Positions 44,099-53,159 of a DNA stretch of 64,000 bases are shown here, one piece after another. The notes under the pieces are model-generated. The model was given only the letters and a program-made list of their open reading frames with translations. It was not told the origin of the DNA and did no database searches. Source of the stretch: an uncultured bacterium (lineage in GTDB: Bacteria; Bacteroidota; Bacteroidia; Bacteroidales; Bacteroidaceae); the NCBI GenBank assembly GCA_905215575.1, contig CAJMQV010000003.1:16820-80819 (forward strand), given 5' to 3'. Position 1 is the stretch's first letter. Each line of letters opens with the position of its first letter. The translations under genes and the position numbers were made by a program.

Positions 44099-45751
44099 AT
44101 GAGATTGTTGAATGCTACTGTGCTGCTCTTGCTTTTGGGAGGTGTACAAACGCTTTCTGCTCAAGATGATCCTAAGGTGGTGCTTCATGGAAGTGTACAG
44201 AGTGATGTGCTTTTTCCAGAGAATGATTCACAAATCGGTACACAGACTCATAACGAGTGGGGACTTACCAATACGTATGCCGATTTGAATCTGATGAGCA
44301 AATATGTAGACGCCGGTGCCCGCTTGGAGTTTATGCAATGGCCTTTGGATGGTTTTGAGCCGGATTTTAAAGGATGGGGTGTTCCTTACTTTTATGTGAA
44401 AGGCAAGTTTAAAGGAGGCGATGTAACTTTAGGCGATTTCTATGATCAGTTCGGAAGTGGTTTTATCTTCCGTACCTATGAGGAGCGAAGTCTGGGTATT
44501 GATAATTCTTTGCGGGGTATCCGTTTGAACTATGGAGGTATCAAAGGAGTGCAGTTTAAACTTTTGGGAGGATTGCAACGTGGATACTGGTCTTGGAGCA
44601 AGGATTCCTATGTCGGAGGTACTGATTTGGAAATCAATATGGACCAATATTGTAAGGCTTTGCAGGAAAAGAATATCACTTGGATGCTTGGTGGATCATA
44701 TGTCTTGAAATATGAGCATGATGAGGATATTGTTTTGCCTGGTACGGTCTACCGTCTGTCACTTCCGCTCACAGTGCACGCACTTGATGTCCGTTCGCGT
44801 TTTCAGTTAGGTGATTATAGCCTTTTGGCTGAGTACGCTTGGAAAACACAGGACCCCAGTCAGGACAACGGGTATATTTATCATCGCGGTAATGCCGTAA
44901 TGCTTTCCGGATCTTATTCCAAAAGAGGTTTGAGTGTTTTGGCTCAGGCAAAGCGCAGTGATAACATGGCATTCCGCAGTCAGCGAACTAAGGAAGGAAC
45001 TTCTCTGTTCATTAATAATATGCCGGCCTTTGCTTATCAGCATACTTATGCGTTGCCGGCCCTCTATCCGTATGCCACACAGGCTGCCGGAGGAGAATGG
45101 GCTTTTCAGGGTGAAGTCAGCTATTTGTTTAAGCGCAAGACTGCATTGGGCGGTAAATACGGAACAAAAATCAAAGTAAATTTCAGCCACGTACGTGGGT
45201 TGGACAAACAACCGGTTGCCCAGTACGAAGGATCTTATTATGGAACAGACGGATATACGTCTAAATTCTTTAAGATGGGCGATAAGTACTATCAGGACAT
45301 TAATGTTCAGTTGGAGAAAAAGGTTACGAAATCCTTCAAATTGAACTTGATGTATATGAACCAGTACTATAATCAGGCTGTTATTGAAAAGCATGGTTCA
45401 GCCATCAGATCCAATATTGCCGTTGTCGAAGGAAAGTACCAGTTTAATAATAAACTGACTCTTCGCGGTGAATACCAGTATTTGGCTACGAAAGATGACG
45501 AAGGCGATTGGATGTATGGATTGCTGGAATTGTCTGTACAGCCTCATTGGATGTTTACTGTCAGTGACATGTGGAATAATGGAGAGACCAACTTACATTA
45601 TTATATGGGTTCTGTAACCTTTAACTACAATGCGCATCGCTTGATGTTGGGCTATGGACGTACACGTGCCGGTTTCAACTGTTCCGGAGGTGTGTGTCGT
45701 TATGTACCGGCCAGCAGAGGAGTGCAGTTATCCTATAATTTCAACTTTTAA
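44099..45751 (+). CDS. DUF6029 outer-membrane beta-barrel-like protein
   Basis: A 550-aa protein. A signal peptide (about 1-21) precedes 'VVLHGSVQSDVLFPENDSQI', 'NEWGLTNTYADLNLMSKYVD' and many alternating aromatic/polar strands, as in a porin-like barrel, ending 'GVQLSYNFNF' with a C-terminal Phe typical of outer-membrane proteins. This fits the Bacteroidales DUF6029 family, whose function is unknown. It sits 20 bp after the tlpA-like gene and 3 bp before the Omp28 lipoprotein gene, so it is part of the thiol/T9SS cluster. Confidence 0.8.
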   Translation: MRLLNATVLLLLLGGVQTLSAQDDPKVVLHGSVQSDVLFPENDSQIGTQTHNEWGLTNTYADLNLMSKYVDAGARLEFMQWPLDGFEPDFKGWGVPYFYVKGKFKGGDVTLGDFYDQFGSGFIFRTYEERSLGIDNSLRGIRLNYGGIKGVQFKLLGGLQRGYWSWSKDSYVGGTDLEINMDQYCKALQEKNITWMLGGSYVLKYEHDEDIVLPGTVYRLSLPLTVHALDVRSRFQLGDYSLLAEYAWKTQDPSQDNGYIYHRGNAVMLSGSYSKRGLSVLAQAKRSDNMAFRSQRTKEGTSLFINNMPAFAYQHTYALPALYPYATQAAGGEWAFQGEVSYLFKRKTALGGKYGTKIKVNFSHVRGLDKQPVAQYEGSYYGTDGYTSKFFKMGDKYYQDINVQLEKKVTKSFKLNLMYMNQYYNQAVIEKHGSAIRSNIAVVEGKYQFNNKLTLRGEYQYLATKDDEGDWMYGLLELSVQPHWMFTVSDMWNNGETNLHYYMGSVTFNYNAHRLMLGYGRTRAGFNCSGGVCRYVPASRGVQLSYNFNF

Positions 45752-45754
45752 GAT

Positions 45755-46546
45755 ATGAGAACTCGGATATATTCTATAGCAGCCATCTTGTTGGCTGCAT
45801 CTTCTGTCTTGTCATCCTGCGACGAAAAAGATTTTGACCAGCGCTATGAGGAGATGACTGAGATTACTCCTCAGCGGAATGTTTTGCTCGAAGAGTTTAC
45901 GGGGCAGATGTGTCCCAATTGCCCGAAGGCTCATCAGGCCGTTGCCGGATTCAAGCAACAGTATGGAGAGCATTTGATTGCTGTAAGTATCCATGCGGGC
46001 CATTTTGGCATTGATGGGTCAAAAGTGCCACAGTTGGCTTTGATGCGTCCTGAAGGAAATGTCTATGCAAATAAATGGGATATATCGGCTTATCCTTCTG
46101 CAATGATTAATCGGCGTCAGGGACCCTTAATGGTTGATGCTTGGGTAAATCCGTTGCGTATAGAGTTTCTGCGTACCACTCCTTTACAGATTGCGGCTAA
46201 GGCGCAGTACGACGAGGATAATGGAAAAGTTCAGATAACGGTAGATATGGAATCTACTGTAAATCTTTCCGGTAAGCTGCAGGTTTGGGTTACTGAGAAT
46301 AATATCGTGGCTCCGCAACAGGATGGTACAGTAATGTTACCTGAATATACGCATAATCATGTTTTTCAGGCAAGTGTAAACGGAGTGTGGGGAGAAGATG
46401 TGCAATTGGCAACTTCTGAATCGCTTCGAAAGAAATATGAAATAACCAAGGAAAGTTATTGGAAACGTGAGAATCTGGCGATTGTTGCATTTGTATATAA
46501 TGAAACAGACGGAGTGATTCATGTCACGGAATGTCCGGTGAATTGA
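45755..46546 (+). CDS. Omp28-related outer-membrane lipoprotein with CxxC
   Basis: A 263-aa lipoprotein: lipobox near residue 21 ('ASSVLSSCDEKDF'), then an Omp28/thioredoxin-like domain with 'VLLEEFTGQMCPNCPKAHQA' (CPNC) and a beta-rich C-terminus. Omp28 is a surface lipoprotein first described in Porphyromonas gingivalis. The CxxC suggests redox or metal-related action. It lies between the DUF6029 barrel and two T9SS cargo genes in the same direction, and probably works with the TlpA-like protein upstream. Confidence 0.87.
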   Translation: MRTRIYSIAAILLAASSVLSSCDEKDFDQRYEEMTEITPQRNVLLEEFTGQMCPNCPKAHQAVAGFKQQYGEHLIAVSIHAGHFGIDGSKVPQLALMRPEGNVYANKWDISAYPSAMINRRQGPLMVDAWVNPLRIEFLRTTPLQIAAKAQYDEDNGKVQITVDMESTVNLSGKLQVWVTENNIVAPQQDGTVMLPEYTHNHVFQASVNGVWGEDVQLATSESLRKKYEITKESYWKRENLAIVAFVYNETDGVIHVTECPVN

Positions 46547-46572
46547 TTATAAAACGAATAAATACTTTTGTT

Positions 46573-47298
46573 ATGAAAAAAATCTTTACTTCAATTTTAT
46601 TTGCTTGTTGCAGCCTGATTTCCATGGCGCAACAACTGAGTTTTGTGGCTGACGGAAAAACTTTGGAGAATGGTTCCAAATATATTTCCGATAAAATGGA
46701 AATTACAGAAGTGGCGGGTTTAGGAGCCAGTTATAAACTTAATTCAGGTTTGCTTTTAAAAGCGGAAAAAGATGGTAATATTGTAGTTTCTTTGGAATCT
46801 AAGCAGGGAGATATTGAATTTTGTTCCTTGGATGGAAGCTGTATCAACGTAGCTCCAGGTGAAACCAGAGAAAAAAAAGGGGCTGTAAAGGCTTCGTCTG
46901 AGCAGGATTTGCAGATCCATTTTGGATTAGGTTTTAGTATGGGGGATGCCCCGGTTGGAACTGCCGAAGTAGTAGTTTCCGCTTGGTATGAGGATGCTCC
47001 GAATGAGAAAATTTCTTTGAATATTGTAATGAGTAACGATCCGACAGTTACAGCGATTGATGCGGTTGAGGCTGCTTCTGCACAGATTACTTTTGCTGAC
47101 GGAATTTTGGCCTATCAGTTTGCTAAAGCTGGTCAGTACACCCTTTCCCTGTATACTTTGTCTGGTGAGAAAGTCATGCAGCAAACTATTGAAGGAGAGA
47201 GCGGAAAGCTTTCTTTGCCTTTGCATCAGGGTGTTTATGTATACACTATTAACGAAGGTGCTGCTTGTCCGGCCAAAGGAAAGATTTTGGTGAAGTAA
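46573..47298 (+). CDS. T9SS-sorted secreted protein
   Basis: A 241-aa protein from the ATG at 46573 (signal peptide 'SILFACCSLISMAQQ'). The middle is beta-rich and has two Cys ('EFCSLDGSCINV'). The last ~70 residues ('AGQYTLSLYTLSGEKVMQQT', 'LPLHQGVYVYTINEG') are a T9SS type A sorting domain. The function of the cargo part is unknown. The longer frame from 46531 overlaps the Omp28 gene and lacks a signal, so it was not used. Confidence 0.8.
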   Translation: MKKIFTSILFACCSLISMAQQLSFVADGKTLENGSKYISDKMEITEVAGLGASYKLNSGLLLKAEKDGNIVVSLESKQGDIEFCSLDGSCINVAPGETREKKGAVKASSEQDLQIHFGLGFSMGDAPVGTAEVVVSAWYEDAPNEKISLNIVMSNDPTVTAIDAVEAASAQITFADGILAYQFAKAGQYTLSLYTLSGEKVMQQTIEGESGKLSLPLHQGVYVYTINEGAACPAKGKILVK

Positions 47299-47328
47299 TA
47301 CTCAGATAAATATAAAAACAGAATCAAT

Positions 47329-49128
47329 ATGAAGAATATATTAAGAAAAGGTGTGCTGTTTTCAGCAGTACTGTTCTCTTCTGCTTTGGCTTTTTCTCAG
47401 GTCAAGTCAGTAGGTCTGCAACTGAAGGATTTAAAGGATACCGATCTGCGTAAAAATACTTCAATGCCTTTGAAGCAGATTCCTGCCGCAGCGTATAAAA
47501 ATGCGGTTTCGGTTCAGGCTCGGGTATCTTCTGTAGCCAAGGCCGCGGAAAAGCCGGGAACTTATTACGCTGTAAATAATGGTGTGTACCATCTGGTGCC
47601 TGATTTTCTGTTGGGTCAGGATAATAATGGAACAAACCAATTTGCCAATTGCGGTATATTAGGCTATATCGACCGTGATATGGTCTTCAAAAACCAAACT
47701 CCTTTGTGCGATCAGTTTGCCTGGAGTCTATTTGATCAGGAGGTAACAGAGGATTCTATTGTTATTCATCCGTTCTTTGCATCCGATGGTCCGTCTATAG
47801 AAACACCAATACTTCGCTCAACATTAGCTGGAGTGGATTCTGTTTATCAGATGGGTTCTTGTAAAGATGCCAGCGGAACATTGCGCAAAGGTATGATTGC
47901 TCTGAATGGTGGAGCTTTCGTATATAATGTCGATGTGGATGCGCAGCCATTTATGAATACTTTCTATGGTACCACCAGTGCTGATGATCCTTGGAATAAT
48001 GTCCTTTTTGGAAATGACACTGAGTACAAGCCTTTGTATATGGAGTTTTTCGAAGAACCAGCCGGTGGTCCGGTCTTTTTGAACGCAACTCATTTCTATG
48101 TGGCTTCTCCTCTGACAGAAGACCTTAAAGGAAAGACTTTTACCGTAGCTTGGTGGGAGATGAATCTGGAAAAAGGTGAATGGGAAGTTCGTAAGGAAAT
48201 TTCTGTAAAGGCTGACAGTTATGTGGAGTATCAGAACCTTGGAGTCCGCTTGTGGGAATTGATAGCTTTGGATGAGAAATTGGATGTCATGGTAAAAAAC
48301 AGCTTTGCTGTTGTTATTAATGGCCCTCAGGATGGTTCAAAGTGGGCAATGATCCATCAGCTCGACCGTATGGATTTTCCGGATAAGGAACGTAATACAG
48401 CCTTCTTCATTCCAACAGTTGGTTCTAATGCCGGACAGCTTTGTCAGTATCAGATCGGTTATGTAGAAAACGGACAAGTAGTTACCGAATTTTACAATAC
48501 GTCATTAGATATTCATCAGTATGTCCTGACTCCGTTCATCCTTTTGTGTAAGGATGATGCAAACATGACCATCTACGATGTGAATGACTTGGATCTGGAT
48601 ATCAACGGTGAGGAACGTAAGTTTATTTTGTCTGACTGGTATGGTGGTTCTAGCAGCGACGTTACGATTAAGGCAACTGTAGAACAGGATGACGAGAACT
48701 GGTTAACAGTAACTCAACCTGCAGCTTCACTGGATGGTTATACCTTTAATTTCACGGTTAAGGCTGAGAGTAAGGATTTCTTGGTTGAAGGACGCAAGGC
48801 TGTAGTTACTTTGACAGACAGCAAGGGCTTCTCACGTGATATCGTATTCTATCAGGGTGATCGTAATGCAGCAGACAAACCGACATCTGTTGAGGGCATA
48901 GAGTCAGACCAGGCTTTGGCTGTAAGTTCTGATAGCAAATCCTTCCGTGTTACTTGTCCTGCCGGAAGCAAATCTTTGAAGGTGTTCAATGTAAGTGGAT
49001 TGCAGATTGCTGAATATCCGGTTTCTGGTGATGGAGTGGTTGAAGTTTCCAAAGCTTCACTGTCAAAAGGAATCTACCTGTTCCAGGTTTCAGGAAAATC
49101 TACACAGACTATAAAGGTTCTTAATTGA
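47329..49128 (+). CDS. T9SS-sorted secreted protein with BACON-like domain
   Basis: A 599-aa protein. The signal peptide is about 1-23 ('VLFSAVLFSSALAFSQ'). A large N-terminal beta-rich part is followed by a BACON-like module ('WLTVTQPAASLDGYTFNF', 'RKAVVTLTDSKGFSRDIVFY'). The C-terminal T9SS sorting domain is 'SKSLKVFNVSGLQIAEYPVS', then 'KGIYLFQVSGKSTQTIKVLN'. It probably forms part of a surface complex with the preceding cargo protein. It is last in the cluster and is followed by a terminator. Confidence 0.8.
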   Translation: MKNILRKGVLFSAVLFSSALAFSQVKSVGLQLKDLKDTDLRKNTSMPLKQIPAAAYKNAVSVQARVSSVAKAAEKPGTYYAVNNGVYHLVPDFLLGQDNNGTNQFANCGILGYIDRDMVFKNQTPLCDQFAWSLFDQEVTEDSIVIHPFFASDGPSIETPILRSTLAGVDSVYQMGSCKDASGTLRKGMIALNGGAFVYNVDVDAQPFMNTFYGTTSADDPWNNVLFGNDTEYKPLYMEFFEEPAGGPVFLNATHFYVASPLTEDLKGKTFTVAWWEMNLEKGEWEVRKEISVKADSYVEYQNLGVRLWELIALDEKLDVMVKNSFAVVINGPQDGSKWAMIHQLDRMDFPDKERNTAFFIPTVGSNAGQLCQYQIGYVENGQVVTEFYNTSLDIHQYVLTPFILLCKDDANMTIYDVNDLDLDINGEERKFILSDWYGGSSSDVTIKATVEQDDENWLTVTQPAASLDGYTFNFTVKAESKDFLVEGRKAVVTLTDSKGFSRDIVFYQGDRNAADKPTSVEGIESDQALAVSSDSKSFRVTCPAGSKSLKVFNVSGLQIAEYPVSGDGVVEVSKASLSKGIYLFQVSGKSTQTIKVLN

Positions 49129-49150
49129 TAAAATCATATGATTTTTAGAA

Positions 49151-49186
49151 AAAGAGGGATGGGCCTCAAAGGTTCATCCCTCTTTT
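49151..49186. terminator. Bidirectional terminator after the T9SS cluster
   Basis: AAAGAGGGATG pairs with CATCCCTCTTT, with A-run and T-run flanks, between the convergent cargo and helicase genes. Confidence 0.9.
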
Positions 49187-49258
49187 GTGTTGAGGGTATA
49201 CATAGTTTATGAAATTTACTTAGCGGGGGATAATCAAAAGTCCCAGTATGATATTGCT

Positions 49259-52200
49259 TTATTCTTTCATGTAGTTCCGAATTTCTGCGATGAAATCATT
49301 GCCATACATCTGATATTTCTTTTCACCCACACCTTTTACTTCCATAAATTCTTCTCGAGTTGTAGGCTTGTCGGTAGCTAGTCGGACCATTACGTCATTT
49401 TGAAAGATCCAATATGCAGGAATGCTCTTTTCTTGTGCTATCCTCTGACGAAGGGCACGCAAACGGGTGAGCAGTTCCATGTCCGTAAGCGGAGTTCCTT
49501 CCTGATTGGTGGCAATCGGATATTTTTCCGTATTGATTTCCTGCACGGAATAAGTTACCAGATTCATCCGGTTTTCCCGTTCTTGGGCAGGTTTCTCCTT
49601 TTTCTTGACGGGGAGCATCTCCGGTACCGTCGGCGTTTCTTCTTTTTTTGCAGTTTCCGGTTTGAAGTACGACGGTTTGTCCACAGAGTGGTCTTCCAGC
49701 CCGAATTCGTCTTTTCTCCATATCAAATAGTGGTCCCGGTTCAGCATGCGGCCACAGCCGGTTCGGTCGCTCCTGTAGTTGGTGCATCCTAAGAAATATT
49801 CCTGTTTGCCGGGTTTCACAATCAGATAACCGTCCTCGCACCAGTCACATTTCTGAATGGACAGATCCCCGCCTTTCCGGTCATTGGTCATATATCCGCA
49901 GATTTCTTGGTCGTTGGTGCAGATCCACAGTTTCAGCCCATAGTTCTTGTTCCATTTGATCTGTAACGGGTAGCCGCAAATAGGGCATCGGTTTTCCGCC
50001 GTGAGCGGGGCGGCAGGATCTGCTTTCAGCATTCCTTTCAGCGTGACGTTCGGGTAGCTCTCCGTGTCGTTCAGTAGTTCCCGGATAAAGGTGGAGGGGC
50101 GCTTCTCCGGTGTGACGAGGAATACCCGGTTTTTGGTCCGTGTCAGGGCCACATAGAACAGACGCCGTTCTTCGGCATAATTGTATGACTGATCGTTTGA
50201 CACCACCAGATTCAATACCGGATCATCATCCACTTTTGACGGGAATCCATAGACTCCGTCTTTGGCGTTGATGATAATGACATTGTCCGCGCTGAGTCCT
50301 TTGGAACTGTGTGCCGTAAGGAATTGAAGCTTGATTCTTGCGCCGAACAGTGATGAATAGATCCTTCCGCTTCTTTCGTCATAGACAAACTCTTTGGACA
50401 AGCACAGATGTTTGGCATCGAATCCGTATCTTCCGATAAGTAGGATGGAAGCGGTATTACTTTTCTTTTCAAGGGCATTGTATTTCAGAATCTCTTCGAT
50501 GGTCTGGTTTACGGCCAGTCCCAGTTGCAGATAGCGGTTGCCTTTCTCTGCCGGACAGAAACTGTCGTCATAAGTGCGGATGATGACCGGATTGGTGATT
50601 TTTTTCGGTGAAATCAGTTTCTTGCGGATTTGAGCGGTGTTCTTTTGGATGAACGTGCCCGCAATGTCGATCACTTCCTGCGCATTGCGATAAGTCTTGG
50701 TGATTTTCAGTTCCTGACCATAGCACAACTCTTCACAGAAACGTGTGAACAGAGGCAGTACCGAACCGCTGAAGGCATAAATGGATTGCCAGTCGTCTCC
50801 CACACCAATGATTTTCGCATCACACAGGTGGGAGAGTTCCCGGATAAGATTATACCGCTGTCGGGAAATGTCCTGGTATTCATCGACAATGATATACTTG
50901 AAATCCAGCTTCTCTTTCTGGATCTGTTTTTTATGAATCAGTTCGGCCGATTCATTGATCATATCCTGAAAGTCGATGTAATGTCTTTCGCGCAGGGCTT
51001 TCTGATATTCCAAATAGCATACATGGCATATATCCAGAAACAGTTTGGTACGAACATTGCGCACCGCCGTCTTGAACTCATCAAACTTCTCGGCCTTATA
51101 GCCCTGTGTCTTGAAGTTTCCGATAAAGTTGCAGAGCAGCACACACAGTTTGGTGATGTATTTGCTTTCCTCCGAATCCACCAGTTTGCGGTAAACCGCC
51201 TCTACCGGGCGCGGGCGCAATTCAAAGCCGTGTTGCAACAGCTGTTCCTCCAGATGCTCCAGAAAGTCACGCCGGTCGTTATAGGCGGAGAAGGTATAGA
51301 TCAAATCAGTTCGGTGTTTGCGGTGCAGACGGATTTTGTCGTTGACGCGAGTTTTGTAACGCTCCAATTCCTCTGAAGTGTAGCGGTTGTTCTGACCGTT
51401 TTCCGTAATGCCGAAATGCTCGATATAAGCCGTTTTATCTCCCTGTTTGATCCGGAAATCAGGGGTATAAGGTTTGTTGGCATCCAATATACGGTATTGG
51501 TACATAGGTTCATACTCATATTCAATGCCGTTCAGATACAGATAATTGGCAATTCGTACTTCTTCAGTCGAACGTAAAGTTTCATTATTCAGGGTTTGCA
51601 CCTTCAGACTTCTCCGGTCGATGATTTGCTGGGCATATTCATGCAGATTGCTTCGTAAAGTCGAGAAGTCGGCTTTGGAAACGAACTGGAAATATTCATT
51701 GATGTTGTCTCCTTCGTAGGGAGCAGAAAAATAGGAACCGAAGAAAAGAATCAGTTTCTGAACCAGTGAAGTGTTTTGTAGCACATGGCTTTTCAGGTAC
51801 TCATTGATGATGTAAAACATGAAAGAGCCTTCTACAACCTTCTGTCCTTCGTTGTCTCCTTTTCTCAGGATGGCATAACCCACAGAATGAAAGGTGCTGA
51901 TTGGGCAGTCTATTTTCAGATTGCCATTGATGCGCTCTTTCAGTTCGCCGACTGCTTTGTTGGTAAAGGAAATGACCAGAATCTGTTTTGGAGAAATTCC
52001 CCGTTTCTCTACCAGATACCTTACTTTGGCGGCCACTGTTGTTGTCTTTCCGGCACCGGCTCCGGCGATGACCAAGGTATGATCTTCTTCTGATAAGACA
52101 ACCTCTCGCTGTTCGTCATCCAGCAGAATGTTCGGATCGCACTCTTTGAGAATTCCGTCCAGATAGTCCTTTTCTGATTCCAGATGGCGTTTGACGTAAC

Positions 52201-52552
52201 TGTCATTATGCTTTCTGATGATGGCGGATTCCCGTTTCAAATCCCTGATGTCCTCATAGGTTTCCTGAAAAAAACGAATCTCCTGTTCCTGAAGCCGGTG
52301 TTGTTTGATAAAATCTTTTAGCATTCCGGAATCGGTCAAGATTCGGTAGAAATCAGCAAGTTCCTGATATTCGGTAATGAAAGTCCGGTAGTCACTTCGG
52401 GCTATAAAACAATCTTCCGACAAGATTTGTCGGAATTCCTGATTAAATTTTAGGGTCAATAAGTATTTCTCAGGCTGTTCCTCGGGCGTCTGTCGATTCG
52501 ATGGTTCATTGCCTGCATGGATAATTCTTTTAAGGAAACTCAGTAAACCCAT
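49259..52552 (-). CDS. UvrD/Rep-type helicase with embedded nuclease-like insert, zinc fingers and HRDC
   Basis: A 1097-aa protein. An SF1 helicase core starts at Walker A 'LVIAGAGAGKTTTVAAKVRY' (about 163-180). Inside it, near 350-450, is an insert whose 'YEYEPMYQYRI...PDFRI...AYIEHFG' pattern resembles a PD-(D/E)XK nuclease. The core resumes with 'YIIVDEYQDISRQR' (Walker B) and 'HSSKGLSADNVIIINA...YVALTRTKNRVFL'. Two C4 zinc fingers follow ('CPICGYPLQIKW', 'CDWCEDGYLIVK') and the last ~75 residues are an HRDC domain ('TREEFMEVKGVGEKKYQMYG'). It is probably a DNA repair or invader-DNA-processing enzyme. The extra domains make it longer than UvrD (about 720 aa). Confidence 0.85.
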   Translation of the reverse strand: MGLLSFLKRIIHAGNEPSNRQTPEEQPEKYLLTLKFNQEFRQILSEDCFIARSDYRTFITEYQELADFYRILTDSGMLKDFIKQHRLQEQEIRFFQETYEDIRDLKRESAIIRKHNDSYVKRHLESEKDYLDGILKECDPNILLDDEQREVVLSEEDHTLVIAGAGAGKTTTVAAKVRYLVEKRGISPKQILVISFTNKAVGELKERINGNLKIDCPISTFHSVGYAILRKGDNEGQKVVEGSFMFYIINEYLKSHVLQNTSLVQKLILFFGSYFSAPYEGDNINEYFQFVSKADFSTLRSNLHEYAQQIIDRRSLKVQTLNNETLRSTEEVRIANYLYLNGIEYEYEPMYQYRILDANKPYTPDFRIKQGDKTAYIEHFGITENGQNNRYTSEELERYKTRVNDKIRLHRKHRTDLIYTFSAYNDRRDFLEHLEEQLLQHGFELRPRPVEAVYRKLVDSEESKYITKLCVLLCNFIGNFKTQGYKAEKFDEFKTAVRNVRTKLFLDICHVCYLEYQKALRERHYIDFQDMINESAELIHKKQIQKEKLDFKYIIVDEYQDISRQRYNLIRELSHLCDAKIIGVGDDWQSIYAFSGSVLPLFTRFCEELCYGQELKITKTYRNAQEVIDIAGTFIQKNTAQIRKKLISPKKITNPVIIRTYDDSFCPAEKGNRYLQLGLAVNQTIEEILKYNALEKKSNTASILLIGRYGFDAKHLCLSKEFVYDERSGRIYSSLFGARIKLQFLTAHSSKGLSADNVIIINAKDGVYGFPSKVDDDPVLNLVVSNDQSYNYAEERRLFYVALTRTKNRVFLVTPEKRPSTFIRELLNDTESYPNVTLKGMLKADPAAPLTAENRCPICGYPLQIKWNKNYGLKLWICTNDQEICGYMTNDRKGGDLSIQKCDWCEDGYLIVKPGKQEYFLGCTNYRSDRTGCGRMLNRDHYLIWRKDEFGLEDHSVDKPSYFKPETAKKEETPTVPEMLPVKKKEKPAQERENRMNLVTYSVQEINTEKYPIATNQEGTPLTDMELLTRLRALRQRIAQEKSIPAYWIFQNDVMVRLATDKPTTREEFMEVKGVGEKKYQMYGNDFIAEIRNYMKE

Positions 52553-52828
52553 GTGTCTCGGGAATAGATGTTAACAGTTATAGCAAACCAGTCAGTCTTG
52601 GAATGCTCTTACAAAGCTAATATAAAAATGTTTTAAATAAGTGGATTCCTGAAAAAATATATCAAAATACTTATGTGGTTTGAGTTTCCTTTTATTGTTG
52701 TTGTGCTGTAAGTAGCTATAAGCTCCAATTTACCTTCTGTCGTTCAGCTGAATCCTGTTTTCATTTGCACAAAATTTTGAATAGTATTCTAAAATTATTT
52801 TATTTCGTAAATTTTATTGTTGTTTTTT
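52553..52828. other. AT-rich intergenic stretch without a recognisable gene
   Basis: Upstream DNA of the helicase on one side and of the decayed lipoprotein gene on the other. No ORF with coding character, RNA or repeat was seen. Confidence 0.55.
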
Positions 52829-52857
52829 TTGTATTTAACTATTTCTTTCTACCTTTA
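52829..52857 (+). promoter_or_regulatory. Candidate promoter of the lipoprotein remnant/T9SS gene
   Basis: TTG at 52829-52831 and TAccTTTA at 52850-52857, 18 bp apart. One mismatch to the -7 consensus. The ATG of the remnant is 28 bp downstream. Confidence 0.4.
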
Positions 52858-52884
52858 TAACGTGAAACCTTTAAAATTAAAAAC

Positions 52885-53159
52885 ATGAAAAGACCTTACC
52901 TTAAACTTAAAATCATCGATAAGCCATATTTCGATGCTGTCACTAACTCTTCTACTAGTTCTACTATCTGGATGTTCCAGTGATAAGGACGACTTCTGCG
53001 TTGATATGAATGATCGAACTCAAATTCTAGACACATATATTCATTTGTGACTAGGATGGGGGAAGCTGTAATGGATATTATTCAGGCTCTGTGTTTGAAG
53101 ACTCAATTTATAATTTCAAACCAGGCAATTATTTCACAATTAAAAGAGAATGGCAATGA
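52885..53159 (+). pseudogene. Decayed small lipoprotein gene
   Basis: Pieces of a lipoprotein gene in shifted frames. An ATG at 52885 opens a short frame. In another frame, 52934-53050 encodes a lipoprotein signal with lipobox ('MLSLTLLLVLLSGCSSDKDD') that stops after 38 residues. A third frame carries a plausible C-terminus ('GGSCNGYYSGSVFEDSIYNF', then 'KPGNYFTIKREWQ') whose TGA at 53157-53159 overlaps the next ATG (ATGA). That overlap supports an originally intact upstream gene coupled to the T9SS protein gene. Real decay or sequencing errors could explain the frame changes. Confidence 0.55.
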
